A stretch of DNA of 36,198 nucleotides. It comes from Burkholderiales bacterium. Lineage in GTDB: Bacteria; Pseudomonadota; Gammaproteobacteria; Burkholderiales; Usitatibacteraceae. The translations under genes were made by a program, and so were the position numbers. The notes below the pieces were generated by a model, which saw only the letters and a list, made by a program, of their open reading frames with translations, was not told where the DNA came from and searched no databases. Positions 7,038 through 15,043 of the stretch are shown piece by piece. The stretch lies in NCBI GenBank assembly GCA_017853245.1, contig JAFMJY010000012.1, forward strand, positions 1-36,198, written 5' to 3'. Position 1 is the first letter of the stretch. Each line of letters starts with the position of its first letter.

Positions 7038-8144
7038 TCAGGCGACGAGGTTGCCTGAGCTCGCTGGGCTCTTGGCGTCCCGCTTGGCAGCGAGAATGTC
7101 CTGCACCAGCTCGAGCCCTGTCTTGTTGCACGGGGGGAGGCGCACATCCGTGGTGCCGAGCGGCGTGGTGCGGGATCCCCATTGGATGAGGTGCGCGCAG
7201 TACGTGAGGCCGCCCCCGAAAGCGGGCGCGAGAATTCGCGAGCCCGGTTGGACGCGCCCCTCCTCGATCGCTTCCACCAGCGCGACCGGCACGGTGCCCG
7301 AGGACATGTTTCCGTACCGCTGAACGGTGAGAAACACTTTCTCCGGCGGGGCACCGACGCGCTTGCCCACCGCCTCGATGATGCGAAGGTTCGCCTGGTG
7401 AGGCACAACAAGGTCTACGTCCGGCACGCCAAGGCCGGCACGCCGCAGCGCCTCGGCGGAGGCTTCCGCCATCCCCAGCACGGCGCGCTTGAAGATCTCC
7501 GGACCTTCGAAGTTCCACGTGGTCGTGCCGACGGCGATGCCCTGGTTTGCGTAGGCAGCGCCCATGCCACGCACGCGAAGAATGGAGCGCACGTCCGCGT
7601 AGCAGCCCAGCTTTTCGGCGAGCAGGCCTGTCTTCTCCTCGGTCGCCTGTAGAACGACCGCTGCTGCGCCGTCACCAAACAGCACGGCCGTGGCGCGGTC
7701 AGTCCAATCGAGGAACGGCGTCAGCACTTCGACGCCGACGACGACGGCATTCCTCACAACACCAGTGCGGATCATGGCGGTGGCGGTGGTGAGCGCGTAG
7801 AGAAAGCTCGTGCATGCCGTGTTCACGTCCATGGCGGCGGCGTTGGTCGCGCCGAGCAGGTTCTGGACGCCGGAGGCGCTGTTGGGCACCTGTTCGTCCT
7901 CGGAGCAGGTGCCCAGAATGACGAGATCCACGTCCTTCGCGTCGAGACCCGCACAGGCAAGCGCGCGCGAGGCAGCCACGTAGGAAAGCTGCGTGAGCGG
8001 CACGTGCGAAATGCGCCGTTCGCGAATGCCCGTGCGCGAGACGATCCACTCGTCATCCGTCTCGAGGAAGGTGGCGAGGTCTGCGTTGGTGAGCTTGGCC
8101 GGGGGGAGGCACTTGCCCCAGCCAGTGATGGCCGCGTAGGTCAT
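7038..8144 (-). CDS. 3-oxoacyl-ACP synthase III (KAS III / FabH-like)
   Basis: 368-residue thiolase-fold condensing enzyme, which joins an acyl-CoA starter with malonyl-ACP. The catalytic triad is clear: Cys111 in NTACTSFL, His249 in PHQANLRI and Asn279 in YGNMSSGT. The N-terminal TDDEWIVSRTGIRERR block and the LFGDGAAAVVL block are standard for FabH. The protein is about 45 residues longer than E. coli FabH: after the usual end (AHLIQWGS) it has a tail with DVRLPPCNKTGLELVQ. No plsX, fabD, fabG or acpP is adjacent, so this is a stand-alone copy. It may serve a special acyl product instead of bulk fatty acid synthesis, but that cannot be decided here. Confidence 0.92.
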   Translation of the reverse strand: MTYAAITGWGKCLPPAKLTNADLATFLETDDEWIVSRTGIRERRISHVPLTQLSYVAASRALACAGLDAKDVDLVILGTCSEDEQVPNSASGVQNLLGATNAAAMDVNTACTSFLYALTTATAMIRTGVVRNAVVVGVEVLTPFLDWTDRATAVLFGDGAAAVVLQATEEKTGLLAEKLGCYADVRSILRVRGMGAAYANQGIAVGTTTWNFEGPEIFKRAVLGMAEASAEALRRAGLGVPDVDLVVPHQANLRIIEAVGKRVGAPPEKVFLTVQRYGNMSSGTVPVALVEAIEEGRVQPGSRILAPAFGGGLTYCAHLIQWGSRTTPLGTTDVRLPPCNKTGLELVQDILAAKRDAKSPASSGNLVA

Positions 8145-8188
8145 TGGAATGGGTTTGGGCGGCGCCGCGCCGAAGCGCGATTCGGGCA

Positions 8189-8199
8189 GCTATCATAGC
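8189..8199. promoter_or_regulatory. Perfect dyad giving a -10 box in both directions
   Basis: GCTAT-C-ATAGC is a perfect inverted repeat around one base. Read forward it supplies TATCAT (8191-8196), about 40 bases before the lipoprotein ATG at 8236; read in reverse it supplies TATGAT (8197-8192), about 48 bases before the KAS III ATG at 8144. Both match the -10 consensus at five of six bases. It lies in the only spacer between the two divergent genes (91 bases). No clear -35 boxes. Confidence 0.45.
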
Positions 8200-8235
8200 A
8201 GCGACTGACGGCTTTCCCGGGCATGCCCGGCCCCC

Positions 8236-9093
8236 ATGAAACGACTCCTTCGCCACGGTTTGCTGGCGCTCGTTTGCGTCCTTGTGCTGGGCGCCTGTTC
8301 CCAGGCGACGCGCATTGCCTATTCGAACGCCACGTCGCTCGCCATTTGGTACATCGACGACTGGTTCGACCTGCGTGAGGAGCAGCGCGATTGGCTGAAG
8401 GCTCGGCTGAATCGTTACTTCGCGTGGCACCGCGCGAACGAATTGCCCGCCTACGAGAAGTTGCTGCTGGACGCGGCGGGGCAGGCGGGCACGCGGGTCA
8501 CCGAGGAGGATGTGCGCCGTATTTATGGCGACGTTCGCAAGCTCACCACCCGTGCGGTCGAGCAGGCGTTGCCGGACATGGCCGAGTTCCTGCTGAAGAT
8601 GCAGCCGGAGCAGGTTGCGTACCTCGAGAAGAAGTACGCGGACGAGAACGCCAAGGCGCTGAAGCAGGCGGGGCGCAAGTCTGCCCTCGAGCGGCAGGAG
8701 GTTCGTGCCAAGCGCTTCATCGAGCGCATCGAGGATTGGACGGGCAGGCTTTCGCCGGGTCAGCGTGAGTTGGTGCGCACGCGGCTCGCGGTGCTGCCCG
8801 ATATCACCGACGAATGGCTCGCGGATCGCCGCCAGCGACAGGCCGACACGATTGCCATCATGCGTAACCGCCCCTCGCGGGACGAGGCCATCAAGTCCCT
8901 GCGCCGTCTGATGCTGGAGTCAGACGCCTGGCGCAAGCCCGAGTACGCTGCCAAGGTGAAGGCGCGCGACGAGCAGACGATTGCGATGATCGTGGCCCTC
9001 GAGGCCACGTTGACCGCCGAGCAGCGGCTGAAGCTGCGCAAGAAGATCGCGGGGTATGCGGCGGATGTGGCTTATTTGATGCTGCCGAGCTAA
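8236..9093 (+). CDS. DUF6279 family lipoprotein
   Basis: 285-residue lipoprotein. The signal peptide ends in the lipobox LGAC, with Cys21 as the lipidated residue. The mature part is almost all helical and highly charged: YIDDWFDLREEQRDWLK near residues 40-55, ALPDMAEFLLKMQPEQV near 113-130, and a second half of Arg/Lys/Glu-rich helices. The opening with IAYSNA and the DDWFDLREEQ motif fit the DUF6279 family, whose role is unknown. The residue after the lipid-bearing Cys is Ser, which favours outer-membrane sorting. Divergent from the KAS III gene. The family call is fairly sure; the function is not known. Confidence 0.85.
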   Translation: MKRLLRHGLLALVCVLVLGACSQATRIAYSNATSLAIWYIDDWFDLREEQRDWLKARLNRYFAWHRANELPAYEKLLLDAAGQAGTRVTEEDVRRIYGDVRKLTTRAVEQALPDMAEFLLKMQPEQVAYLEKKYADENAKALKQAGRKSALERQEVRAKRFIERIEDWTGRLSPGQRELVRTRLAVLPDITDEWLADRRQRQADTIAIMRNRPSRDEAIKSLRRLMLESDAWRKPEYAAKVKARDEQTIAMIVALEATLTAEQRLKLRKKIAGYAADVAYLMLPS

Positions 9094-9171
9094 GGCGCCA
9101 TTAGTGTAGGCTCGGCGTAGTCCCAGATAAAACGCGCGTCATCACAACCCGTTGACGAGACCCGAGACCAG

Positions 9172-10146
9172 CTACAGCCGCTTGAGCGCTTCCATCGCCG
9201 CGACCAGGCGAGAGCGAATGCCCGGCTCGAAAGCGGAGTGGCCGGCATCCGGCACCACGTGGTATTCGGCTTCGGGCCAAGCGCGGTGCAGCGCCTCTGC
9301 CGAGGCGGGCGGGCACACCACGTCGTAGCGGCCCTGGACGATCACGCCGGGAATGGAGCGCACGCGCCCGATGTTCGCGAGCAGGGCGTTCTCGGGCAGA
9401 AACAACTTGGCGGTGAAGTAATGCGCCTCGATTCGGGCGAGTGACAGGGCTACGCGGTCGGATGCCGAATCGGCCAGCAGCGCCGGGTTGGGCAGCAGCG
9501 TCGAACACCCGCCCTCGTAGACGCTCCAGCGCCGCGCCGCCGGCAAGTGAGTTGCCGGGTCCGGGCTCATCAGGCGACGGTGATAGGCGGCGAGGAGGTC
9601 GCCACGCTCAGCCTCGGGGATGAACTCGGCGAACTCCCGCCACCGCTCCGGGAAAAAGGAGCGCATCCCGTACAGGAACCACTCAACCTCCGTCGGCATG
9701 CCGAGGAAAATGCCGCGCAGCACGAGTGCCATCGCGCGCTCGGGATTCTCCTCGGCATAGGCGAGTGCAAGCGTTGCGCCCCACGAGCCGCCGAAGACGA
9801 TCCATCGCTCGATGCGCAGGTGGTCGCGCAATCGCTCGATGTCGGCGACCAGGTGGGCGGTGGTGTTTGCGGCCACGCTTGCCACGGGAGTCGAGCGCCC
9901 AGCGCCGCGCTGGTCGAAGATGATGATCCGGTAATGCGTGGGGTCGAAGAACTGCCGGTGCACGGCGGAGGCGCCAGCGCCAGGGCCGCCGTGGAGCAAC
10001 ACGACTGGCACGCCGTCCGAGCGGCCGCTTTCCTCCCAATAGAGCGAGTGGCCATCGCCCACCGCGAGGCGGCCGGTGCGGCGAGGCTCGATGGGTGGGA
10101 AAAGCGTCTGCGTGTCGCCGGCCGGTCGACGGGAATCCACGGGCAT
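9172..10146 (-). CDS. pip: Proline iminopeptidase (S33)
   Basis: 324-residue alpha/beta hydrolase that removes N-terminal proline from peptides. Family marks: LFPPIEPRRTGRLAV near the start, the oxyanion HGGPGAG, FDQRGAGRS, nucleophile Ser121 in GGSWGATLAL, Asp275 in GRYDVVCP and His303 in DAGHSAFEPG. Length is typical. ATG 10146 is chosen; a GTG eight codons upstream (10170) keeps the frame open, and neither has a clear Shine-Dalgarno sequence. No signal peptide, so cytoplasmic. Its start region abuts the divergent phaZ promoter. With the exported S9 peptidase at 3.8-6.0 kb it gives the window two proline-directed peptidases, but they are not co-transcribed. Confidence 0.94.
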   Translation of the reverse strand: MPVDSRRPAGDTQTLFPPIEPRRTGRLAVGDGHSLYWEESGRSDGVPVVLLHGGPGAGASAVHRQFFDPTHYRIIIFDQRGAGRSTPVASVAANTTAHLVADIERLRDHLRIERWIVFGGSWGATLALAYAEENPERAMALVLRGIFLGMPTEVEWFLYGMRSFFPERWREFAEFIPEAERGDLLAAYHRRLMSPDPATHLPAARRWSVYEGGCSTLLPNPALLADSASDRVALSLARIEAHYFTAKLFLPENALLANIGRVRSIPGVIVQGRYDVVCPPASAEALHRAWPEAEYHVVPDAGHSAFEPGIRSRLVAAMEALKRL

Positions 10147-10183
10147 GGCGCAAAAGGTTATCAGAGCCACAGGGGAAAGCCGC

Positions 10184-10189
10184 TACACT
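10184..10189 (+). promoter_or_regulatory. -10 box before phaZ
   Basis: TACACT matches the -10 consensus at four of six bases and would start transcription near 10196. That lies downstream of the in-frame ATG at 10145 and upstream of the TTG at 10220, so it supports the TTG start of phaZ. No -35 consensus. Confidence 0.35.
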
Positions 10190-10219
10190 CCGTGGCCATT
10201 GCAGCCTTGCGGGAGCGCC

Positions 10220-11452
10220 TTGCTCTATCACCTGTACGACTTTCAGCGCGCGGCGATGGAGCCTTGGGGCCAACTTGCCCGCACGCTCGGCGCCTGGCAG
10301 ACGCACCCCGCCAATCCCCTCGCTTCGCACCCGGCGGCTAGGCACGCCTCGGCTTCCCTGCAACTGTTCGAGCGGCTCGCCCAACGGTACGAGCGGCCCG
10401 CCTTTGGCGTGCACTCGGTTCGCGTGGAGGGAAGGCTGGTGGCCGTTCGCGAAGAAATCGTCGCCGAGCGCACGTTCTGCCGGCTGCGGCATTTCGCGAA
10501 GGCCGGTATCCGTCCGCAGCCTAAGGTGCTGCTCTGCGCTCCCCTTTCGGGCCATTTCGCCACTCTTCTGCGCGACACTCTGCGCACCCTCCTCGCTGAT
10601 CACGATGTCTGGATCACGGATTGGAACGACGCGAAGGAGGTGCCCACCGAGCGCGGCGCGTTCACGTTCGACGATTATGTGGGCTACGTCCGAGAGTTCC
10701 TGGCGCTGCTCGGGCCTGAACTGCATGTGGTCTCTGTATGCCAGCCCGCCGTACCGGTGCTGGCAGCGCTTGCGCTCGATGCCGTGGAGGGCCGCAAGCC
10801 GCCGCGATCGGTCACGCTGATAGGGGGCCCTGTCGATACGCGCGTCGGCCCGACCGCGGTGAGCGAGTTCAGTCGTACGCACCCGATCGAGTGGTTCGAG
10901 TCGCATGTGATCCAGCGCGTGCCCTGGCGCTACCCGGGGCACATGCGGCGCGTGTACCCCGGCTTTCTCCAGTTCGCGGGCTTCGTGGCGATGAACCCGA
11001 TGCGCCACCTCGATTCGCACGCGCAGTTCTGGAATCACCTGGTCGCGGGTGATGGCGAGGGCGCGGATGCGCACCGGCACTTCTACGACGAATACAACGC
11101 GGTGATGGACCTGCCGGCGGAGTATTACCTTGACACCATCGAGCGCGTGTTCCACCGGCATGCGCTGCCGAAAGGTGATCTCGTCGTTTCGGGCGAGCGC
11201 GTTCGGCTGGAGAAAATCAAGGGCACCTCGCTTCTCACCATCGAGGGCGAGTTGGACGACATTTCCGGGCCAGGGCAGACGAAGGCGGCGCTGGGATTAT
11301 GTCGGGGGGTTCCCGATTCCAGAAAATCCCATTTCACTGCACCAGGCGTCGGGCATTTCGGGATTTTTTCGGGGAGGGCGTTTCGAGAGCGGATCTATCC
11401 CCGGGTTAGGGTTTGCCTTGCGCAACGGGAGGGCGGTCTCCGACGCGCCTGA
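10220..11452 (+). CDS. phaZ: Intracellular poly(3-hydroxyalkanoate) depolymerase
   Basis: 410-residue enzyme that attacks amorphous PHB/PHA granules inside the cell. The N-terminus from TTG 10220 reads MLYHLYDFQRAAMEPW, which fits the family opening of this PhaZ class, and GGGAG lies four bases before it. An in-frame ATG at 10145 would add 25 residues (MAQKVIRATGES onward) that do not look like the family. Active-site residues: Cys174 in SVCQPAVP, a cysteine nucleophile in place of serine as in the Ralstonia enzyme; Asp346 or 347 in EGELDDISGPGQ; and His379 in GVGHFGIFSGR. No PHA synthase or phasin gene is in the window. Convergent with pgm, 16 bases apart. Confidence 0.93.
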   Translation: MLYHLYDFQRAAMEPWGQLARTLGAWQTHPANPLASHPAARHASASLQLFERLAQRYERPAFGVHSVRVEGRLVAVREEIVAERTFCRLRHFAKAGIRPQPKVLLCAPLSGHFATLLRDTLRTLLADHDVWITDWNDAKEVPTERGAFTFDDYVGYVREFLALLGPELHVVSVCQPAVPVLAALALDAVEGRKPPRSVTLIGGPVDTRVGPTAVSEFSRTHPIEWFESHVIQRVPWRYPGHMRRVYPGFLQFAGFVAMNPMRHLDSHAQFWNHLVAGDGEGADAHRHFYDEYNAVMDLPAEYYLDTIERVFHRHALPKGDLVVSGERVRLEKIKGTSLLTIEGELDDISGPGQTKAALGLCRGVPDSRKSHFTAPGVGHFGIFSGRAFRERIYPRVRVCLAQREGGLRRA

Positions 11453-11468
11453 GGCCGTGAGGCCGGGG

Positions 11469-12851
11469 TCAGAAGGGCAGCTTGCGGCCCGGCAGTGCGT
11501 CCCCCAGCACGCGCCGGAAGTCCCCCTGAATTCGGGAGATTGCCTCGGCCGTATCTGCTTCGAAGCGCAGGACCACCACGGGGGTGGTGTTGGAGGCGCG
11601 CATGAGGCCGAAGCCGTCGGGGTATTCCACGCGCAGGCCGTCAAGGGTGATGACCTCGGTGGCGCCCGAGAATTTCGCCGTCTTTTGCAGTTGGTTGATC
11701 AGCGCATGGTTCTCGCCTTCCTTGTCCAAAGCGAGGTTGAGCTCCGGCGTCGACACGGAATCCGGCAGCCCTTCAAGCGCCTGGGTGACATCCGGCGCGC
11801 GAGAGAGAATCTCCAGCAGCCGCGCGCCGGCATAGAGCCCGTCGTCGAAACCGTACCAGCGCTCCTTGAAGAAGAGGTGCCCGCTCATCTCGCCAGCGAG
11901 CGGCGCACCGGTTTCCTTCAGCTTCGCCTTGATGAGCGAGTGGCCCGTTTTCCAGAGCAGGGGCTCGCCGCCGTGGGCGCGAATCCACGGAAACAGCTGG
12001 CGGGTGCATTTCACGTCGAAAATGATCTGCGCGCCCTTGTTCCGCTGCAGCACGTCCGCCGCAAAGAGCATCAGCTGGCGATCCGGATAGATGATGCGTC
12101 CGTTCTTGGTGACCACGCCGAGGCGGTCGCCATCGCCGTCGAAGGCGAGGCCCACTTCCGCGTGGCCTGCTCGCACGGCGGCGATGAGGTCCTCGAGATT
12201 TTCGGGCTTCGAGGGGTCGGGATGGTGGTTCGGAAAACTCCCATCCACGTCGCAGAAGAGCTCCTGCACCTCGCAGCCGAGCCGACGGAAGAGATCTGGC
12301 GCGATGGCGCCCGGCGAACCGTTGCCGCAGTCGATCACCACGCGCATCAGGCGGCCGAGCTTCACGTCCCCGGCGATGCGGTCGAGATAAGCGGGCTTGA
12401 TGTCGAGGCTCTCGGCCTTGCCGGTGCCGGTGGCGAAGTCGCCGGATTCGACGAGCTTCCGCAGCGATTGAATCGCCTCGGACGCCAGCGTGTCGCCCGC
12501 GACCATCACCTTCAGGCCGTTGTACTCCGGCGGGTTGTGGCTGCCGGTGACCATGACGCCGCTGCCGGTGCCGAGCTCGTAGGTGGCGAAATACACCATG
12601 GGCGTTGCGCACACGCCAATGTCGGTGACATCCATGCCCGCGGCATTGAGCCCGCGGGTGAGGGCGGCGACAAGCGAGGGGCCGGAGAGGCGGCCGTCAC
12701 GCCCGACCACGAAGCGCTTCACGCCCTTCGCCTTGCCCAGGGTACCCAGCGCCTGGCCGATGCGCTCGACGGCGCTTTCGGTAAGCGTCTTGCCCACGAT
12801 GCCGCGGATGTCGTAAGCCTTGAAGATCTCGGGGGCGACCGTATTGGACAT
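11469..12851 (-). CDS. Phosphomannomutase/phosphoglucomutase
   Basis: 460-residue cytoplasmic enzyme of the alpha-D-phosphohexomutase family, interconverting hexose 1- and 6-phosphates for LPS or exopolysaccharide precursors. Four family sites are visible: phosphoserine Ser104 in TGSHNPPEYNG, metal loop DGDGDR, sugar-binding GEMSGH and phosphate-binding RASNTTP. The opening FKAYDIRGIVG is the AlgC/ManB type, with dual mannose/glucose specificity by family. ATG 12851 lies five bases after the yheT stop with GAGCGAG ahead of it; a GTG at 12860 would give a 4-base overlap and three more residues. It is the last gene of the long T2SS-yheT row, an unusual place for a sugar-phosphate enzyme. Confidence 0.94.
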   Translation of the reverse strand: MSNTVAPEIFKAYDIRGIVGKTLTESAVERIGQALGTLGKAKGVKRFVVGRDGRLSGPSLVAALTRGLNAAGMDVTDIGVCATPMVYFATYELGTGSGVMVTGSHNPPEYNGLKVMVAGDTLASEAIQSLRKLVESGDFATGTGKAESLDIKPAYLDRIAGDVKLGRLMRVVIDCGNGSPGAIAPDLFRRLGCEVQELFCDVDGSFPNHHPDPSKPENLEDLIAAVRAGHAEVGLAFDGDGDRLGVVTKNGRIIYPDRQLMLFAADVLQRNKGAQIIFDVKCTRQLFPWIRAHGGEPLLWKTGHSLIKAKLKETGAPLAGEMSGHLFFKERWYGFDDGLYAGARLLEILSRAPDVTQALEGLPDSVSTPELNLALDKEGENHALINQLQKTAKFSGATEVITLDGLRVEYPDGFGLMRASNTTPVVVLRFEADTAEAISRIQGDFRRVLGDALPGRKLPF

Positions 12852-12856
12852 GGGGT

Positions 12857-13819
12857 TCACTCGCTCGGATCGAGAAAGCGCATGAGGCGCGCGGGAAGCC
12901 AGGCGATGTGCCCGGGGAAGGTGCCGGCGACGAAGCCCACGTGGCCGCCGGTCGAGGGGAATTCTACCGTGACAGCAGGGGAGACCTCGCTCGCCGTCGG
13001 TAGCGCGTGCGCGGGCAGGAAGGGGTCATCTCTTGCGTTCAACAGCAGCGTCGGCACTGCGACGTTGCGAAGGCCTGGTTTGGCACTCGCGCGAGTCCAG
13101 TAGTCATCCGTGCCGAGGTAGCCATGAATGGGGGCGGTGTACACGTCGTCGAACTCGCGAAGCGTTCGCGCGCGATGCATGCGCTCGACGTCGAAGCTTC
13201 CCGGAAATCGACGGTGCTTGTCGGCGGCGCGGGCCTTCATGGTCGAGAGGAAATGCCGCGCATACACCTTGCAGAAGCCGTGTTCGAGCGCCTCACCTGC
13301 CGCCATGAGGTCGACAGGGGCGGATATCGCGGCCGCCCGAGCCAGAATGGGATGAGCGTTTGCTCCCTGTTCGCCGAGCCACTTGAGCAGCGCGTTGCCG
13401 CCAAGCGAGACGCCGGCGGCGAGCAGCCGGGCACGGCCAGCACGCGCGCTGAAGCGCTTCAGGGCCCAGCCAATCTCTGCGGCATCGCCCGAGTGATAGG
13501 CGCGTGCCAGGCGATTGGGCTCGCCGCCACAGCCGCGGAAGTTGAATACGGCGCCCCGCCAGCCGGCGTTCGCGACGTGCTGCATGAGCATGCGGGCGTA
13601 AGGCGAGCGCGACGAGCCCTCGAGGCCATGGAACAGAACCAGCAGCGGCGACTCGGCAGGCCCATCCACGTGGTCGATGTCGACGAAGTCGCCATCGGGC
13701 GTGTCCCACCGCTCTCGACGATAAGCTACCGCCGGGGCGCGCGCGAAGAGCGAGCCGTAGACCGTTTGCGCGTGCGGATTGCGCAGCCAGCCGGGCGCTT
13801 CGTAGTCGCTGCGAGTCAC
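12857..13819 (-). CDS. YheT family alpha/beta hydrolase
   Basis: 320-residue hydrolase of the YheT/ABHD1 group. Diagnostic features are WLRNPHAQTVYGSLF near the N-terminus, LFHGLEGSSRSPY, the FNFRGCGGEPN loop, nucleophile Ser138 in GVSLGGNALL, Asp264/265 in NARDDPFLP and His293 in TGGHVGF. The frame is open far upstream, but GTG 13819 is chosen because it overlaps the gspN stop by four bases (GTGA), the junction type used along this operon, and the family N-terminus then fits. No signal peptide. Members act on esters or lipids; the natural substrate is not known. Its coupling to a secretion operon suggests a lipid or envelope link, which is inference. Confidence 0.9.
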   Translation of the reverse strand: MTRSDYEAPGWLRNPHAQTVYGSLFARAPAVAYRRERWDTPDGDFVDIDHVDGPAESPLLVLFHGLEGSSRSPYARMLMQHVANAGWRGAVFNFRGCGGEPNRLARAYHSGDAAEIGWALKRFSARAGRARLLAAGVSLGGNALLKWLGEQGANAHPILARAAAISAPVDLMAAGEALEHGFCKVYARHFLSTMKARAADKHRRFPGSFDVERMHRARTLREFDDVYTAPIHGYLGTDDYWTRASAKPGLRNVAVPTLLLNARDDPFLPAHALPTASEVSPAVTVEFPSTGGHVGFVAGTFPGHIAWLPARLMRFLDPSE

Positions 13820-14565
13820 GGCAAGCTGAAGGCGTGAACGCCGTCCGCGCGCTTCGCGCCGATGTTGGCCAGGAATGGCGCGAGGTCGGCCTCGCGGCCT
13901 GGCTCCGCCTTCGCCTCGCCCGTAAAGGCGGCCTTCCCTGCCGCGCTCAAAGTGCCGTTGCCAGTGAGGGCAAGCGGGCCGCGTTGCGTGGCGAGCATGA
14001 GCTTCGCCGGGCCGCCTTCGCCGGCGAGCGACAATCGCCAGGTGCCCAGTGGCTGCACGGTGGAGAGCGACAGGCCGGCATCGGCCCATTCCACGACGCC
14101 GCCACCGTTGAAGCCGGCGCGGTCGACGCGAAGGGACGGAACGCGAAGCGCAATGCGACCCGTGGGGTTCCACGAGCCCAACAGCGAATGGAAGGAAGCG
14201 AGCGCGCTGGCGGGGCCATCGACCGTCGCGTCCCTGAGGTGCCAGTCGAAGGGTGAGCGACCCACCGTCAGTGTCCCGGAAAGGCCTGCAGCCTTCGCTT
14301 GCACGCCGACGGCGAGTTGCCCGCGAAAAAGCGCTAGCGCGTGCCAATCCCACTGAGCGCGGTCGATGGTGATTGGGGGGAGGTCAGGCAGGCTCAGGCG
14401 TACCGTGGCAGAGCCACTGAACACGCTTCCCGCAGGGTGCGCGAGGGCCACGGAGCCTTGCGTCCAACCTGTCACGCGGGGGGCGATGAGCGAGGCCGGC
14501 AGCGTCGCCACCAGCGAAATCAGGTAAGCCGCCGCGCCAACGGCGACGATCGCCTTGACGCGCAT
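13816..14565 (-). CDS. gspN: Type II secretion system protein GspN
   Basis: 249-residue inner-membrane T2SS accessory protein. Residues 5-27 form one membrane anchor (VKAIVAVGAAAYLISLVATL), followed by LPASLIAPRVTGWTQGSVAL and a beta-rich periplasmic part; this opening and the repeated beta strands fit the GspN family. Some T2SS, such as that of Xanthomonas, have GspN, while many others lack it. ATG 14565 lies one base after the gspM stop, and the end overlaps yheT by four bases. The frame is open further upstream, but that part is out-of-frame gspM sequence. The assignment rests on position and general shape more than on a catalytic motif. Confidence 0.85.
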   Translation of the reverse strand: MRVKAIVAVGAAAYLISLVATLPASLIAPRVTGWTQGSVALAHPAGSVFSGSATVRLSLPDLPPITIDRAQWDWHALALFRGQLAVGVQAKAAGLSGTLTVGRSPFDWHLRDATVDGPASALASFHSLLGSWNPTGRIALRVPSLRVDRAGFNGGGVVEWADAGLSLSTVQPLGTWRLSLAGEGGPAKLMLATQRGPLALTGNGTLSAAGKAAFTGEAKAEPGREADLAPFLANIGAKRADGVHAFSLP

Positions 14566-14566
14566 G

Positions 14567-15043
14567 TCAGGGCCTGGCGACGACGATCTCGGCGCGCACG
14601 CGCCCGGTGGTCGGAAGCGCATCGACGGTGGCGGACTCCACCGAGAAACCATGGGCGGCTTGCGTGCGCTCGACAAAGGCGATCACGGCGTTCCAACTCG
14701 CATCGGCGACCGTGAGGCGGATGCGGCGTGTGTCGAGCGCGCTTGTCGCTGCGCCCGGCAGGCCCTGCGTAAACGTACCGGAGGCCAGCAGCGCCGCGGG
14801 GGCGAGGGGCGCCTCTCGTGCCGGCAGCGTGCGCAGCCGCTTCACCTCGTCTGCTTCCAGCCGCATCTGGGCGACGGATGCGCGCAGCCCGGGGAGCTCG
14901 GCGGCAAGGCGCGTGCGGGCGCGCTCCAGCGGAAGCCAGATCAGCGCGACAATCAGGATGGCGGCCAGCACAGTGGCGGTGATCGAGATTGCGGCTCGCT
15001 CCCGCGGAGAGCGGGCGGCCCAGAGCGTGGCCAGCGTGCTCAC
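14567..15043 (-). CDS. gspM: Type II secretion system protein GspM
   Basis: 158-residue bitopic inner-membrane protein that partners GspL. One membrane helix at about residues 19-37 (ISITATVLAAILIVALIW) follows a short cytoplasmic WAARSPRERA stretch, where the aromatic-basic RSPRER pattern is typical of GspM. A periplasmic coiled segment (about 40-75) leads to a small ferredoxin-like domain containing RLTVADASWNAVIAFVERT. GTG 15043 is the start: it overlaps the gspL stop by four bases, and the family N-terminus then fits. Further upstream the open frame is a shadow of gspL. Confidence 0.9.
   Translation of the reverse strand: MSTLATLWAARSPRERAAISITATVLAAILIVALIWLPLERARTRLAAELPGLRASVAQMRLEADEVKRLRTLPAREAPLAPAALLASGTFTQGLPGAATSALDTRRIRLTVADASWNAVIAFVERTQAAHGFSVESATVDALPTTGRVRAEIVVARP

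Noticed and set aside
9094-9171. Terminator in the gap between the DUF6279 lipoprotein and pip
   Set aside because: Only a weak 5-base stem (CGTCA/TGACG) with an 11-base loop and no T-run.
9683-11161. 492-codon minus-strand frame across pip and phaZ
   Set aside because: It runs over the real phaZ on the other strand and over pip out of frame; no motif of its own.
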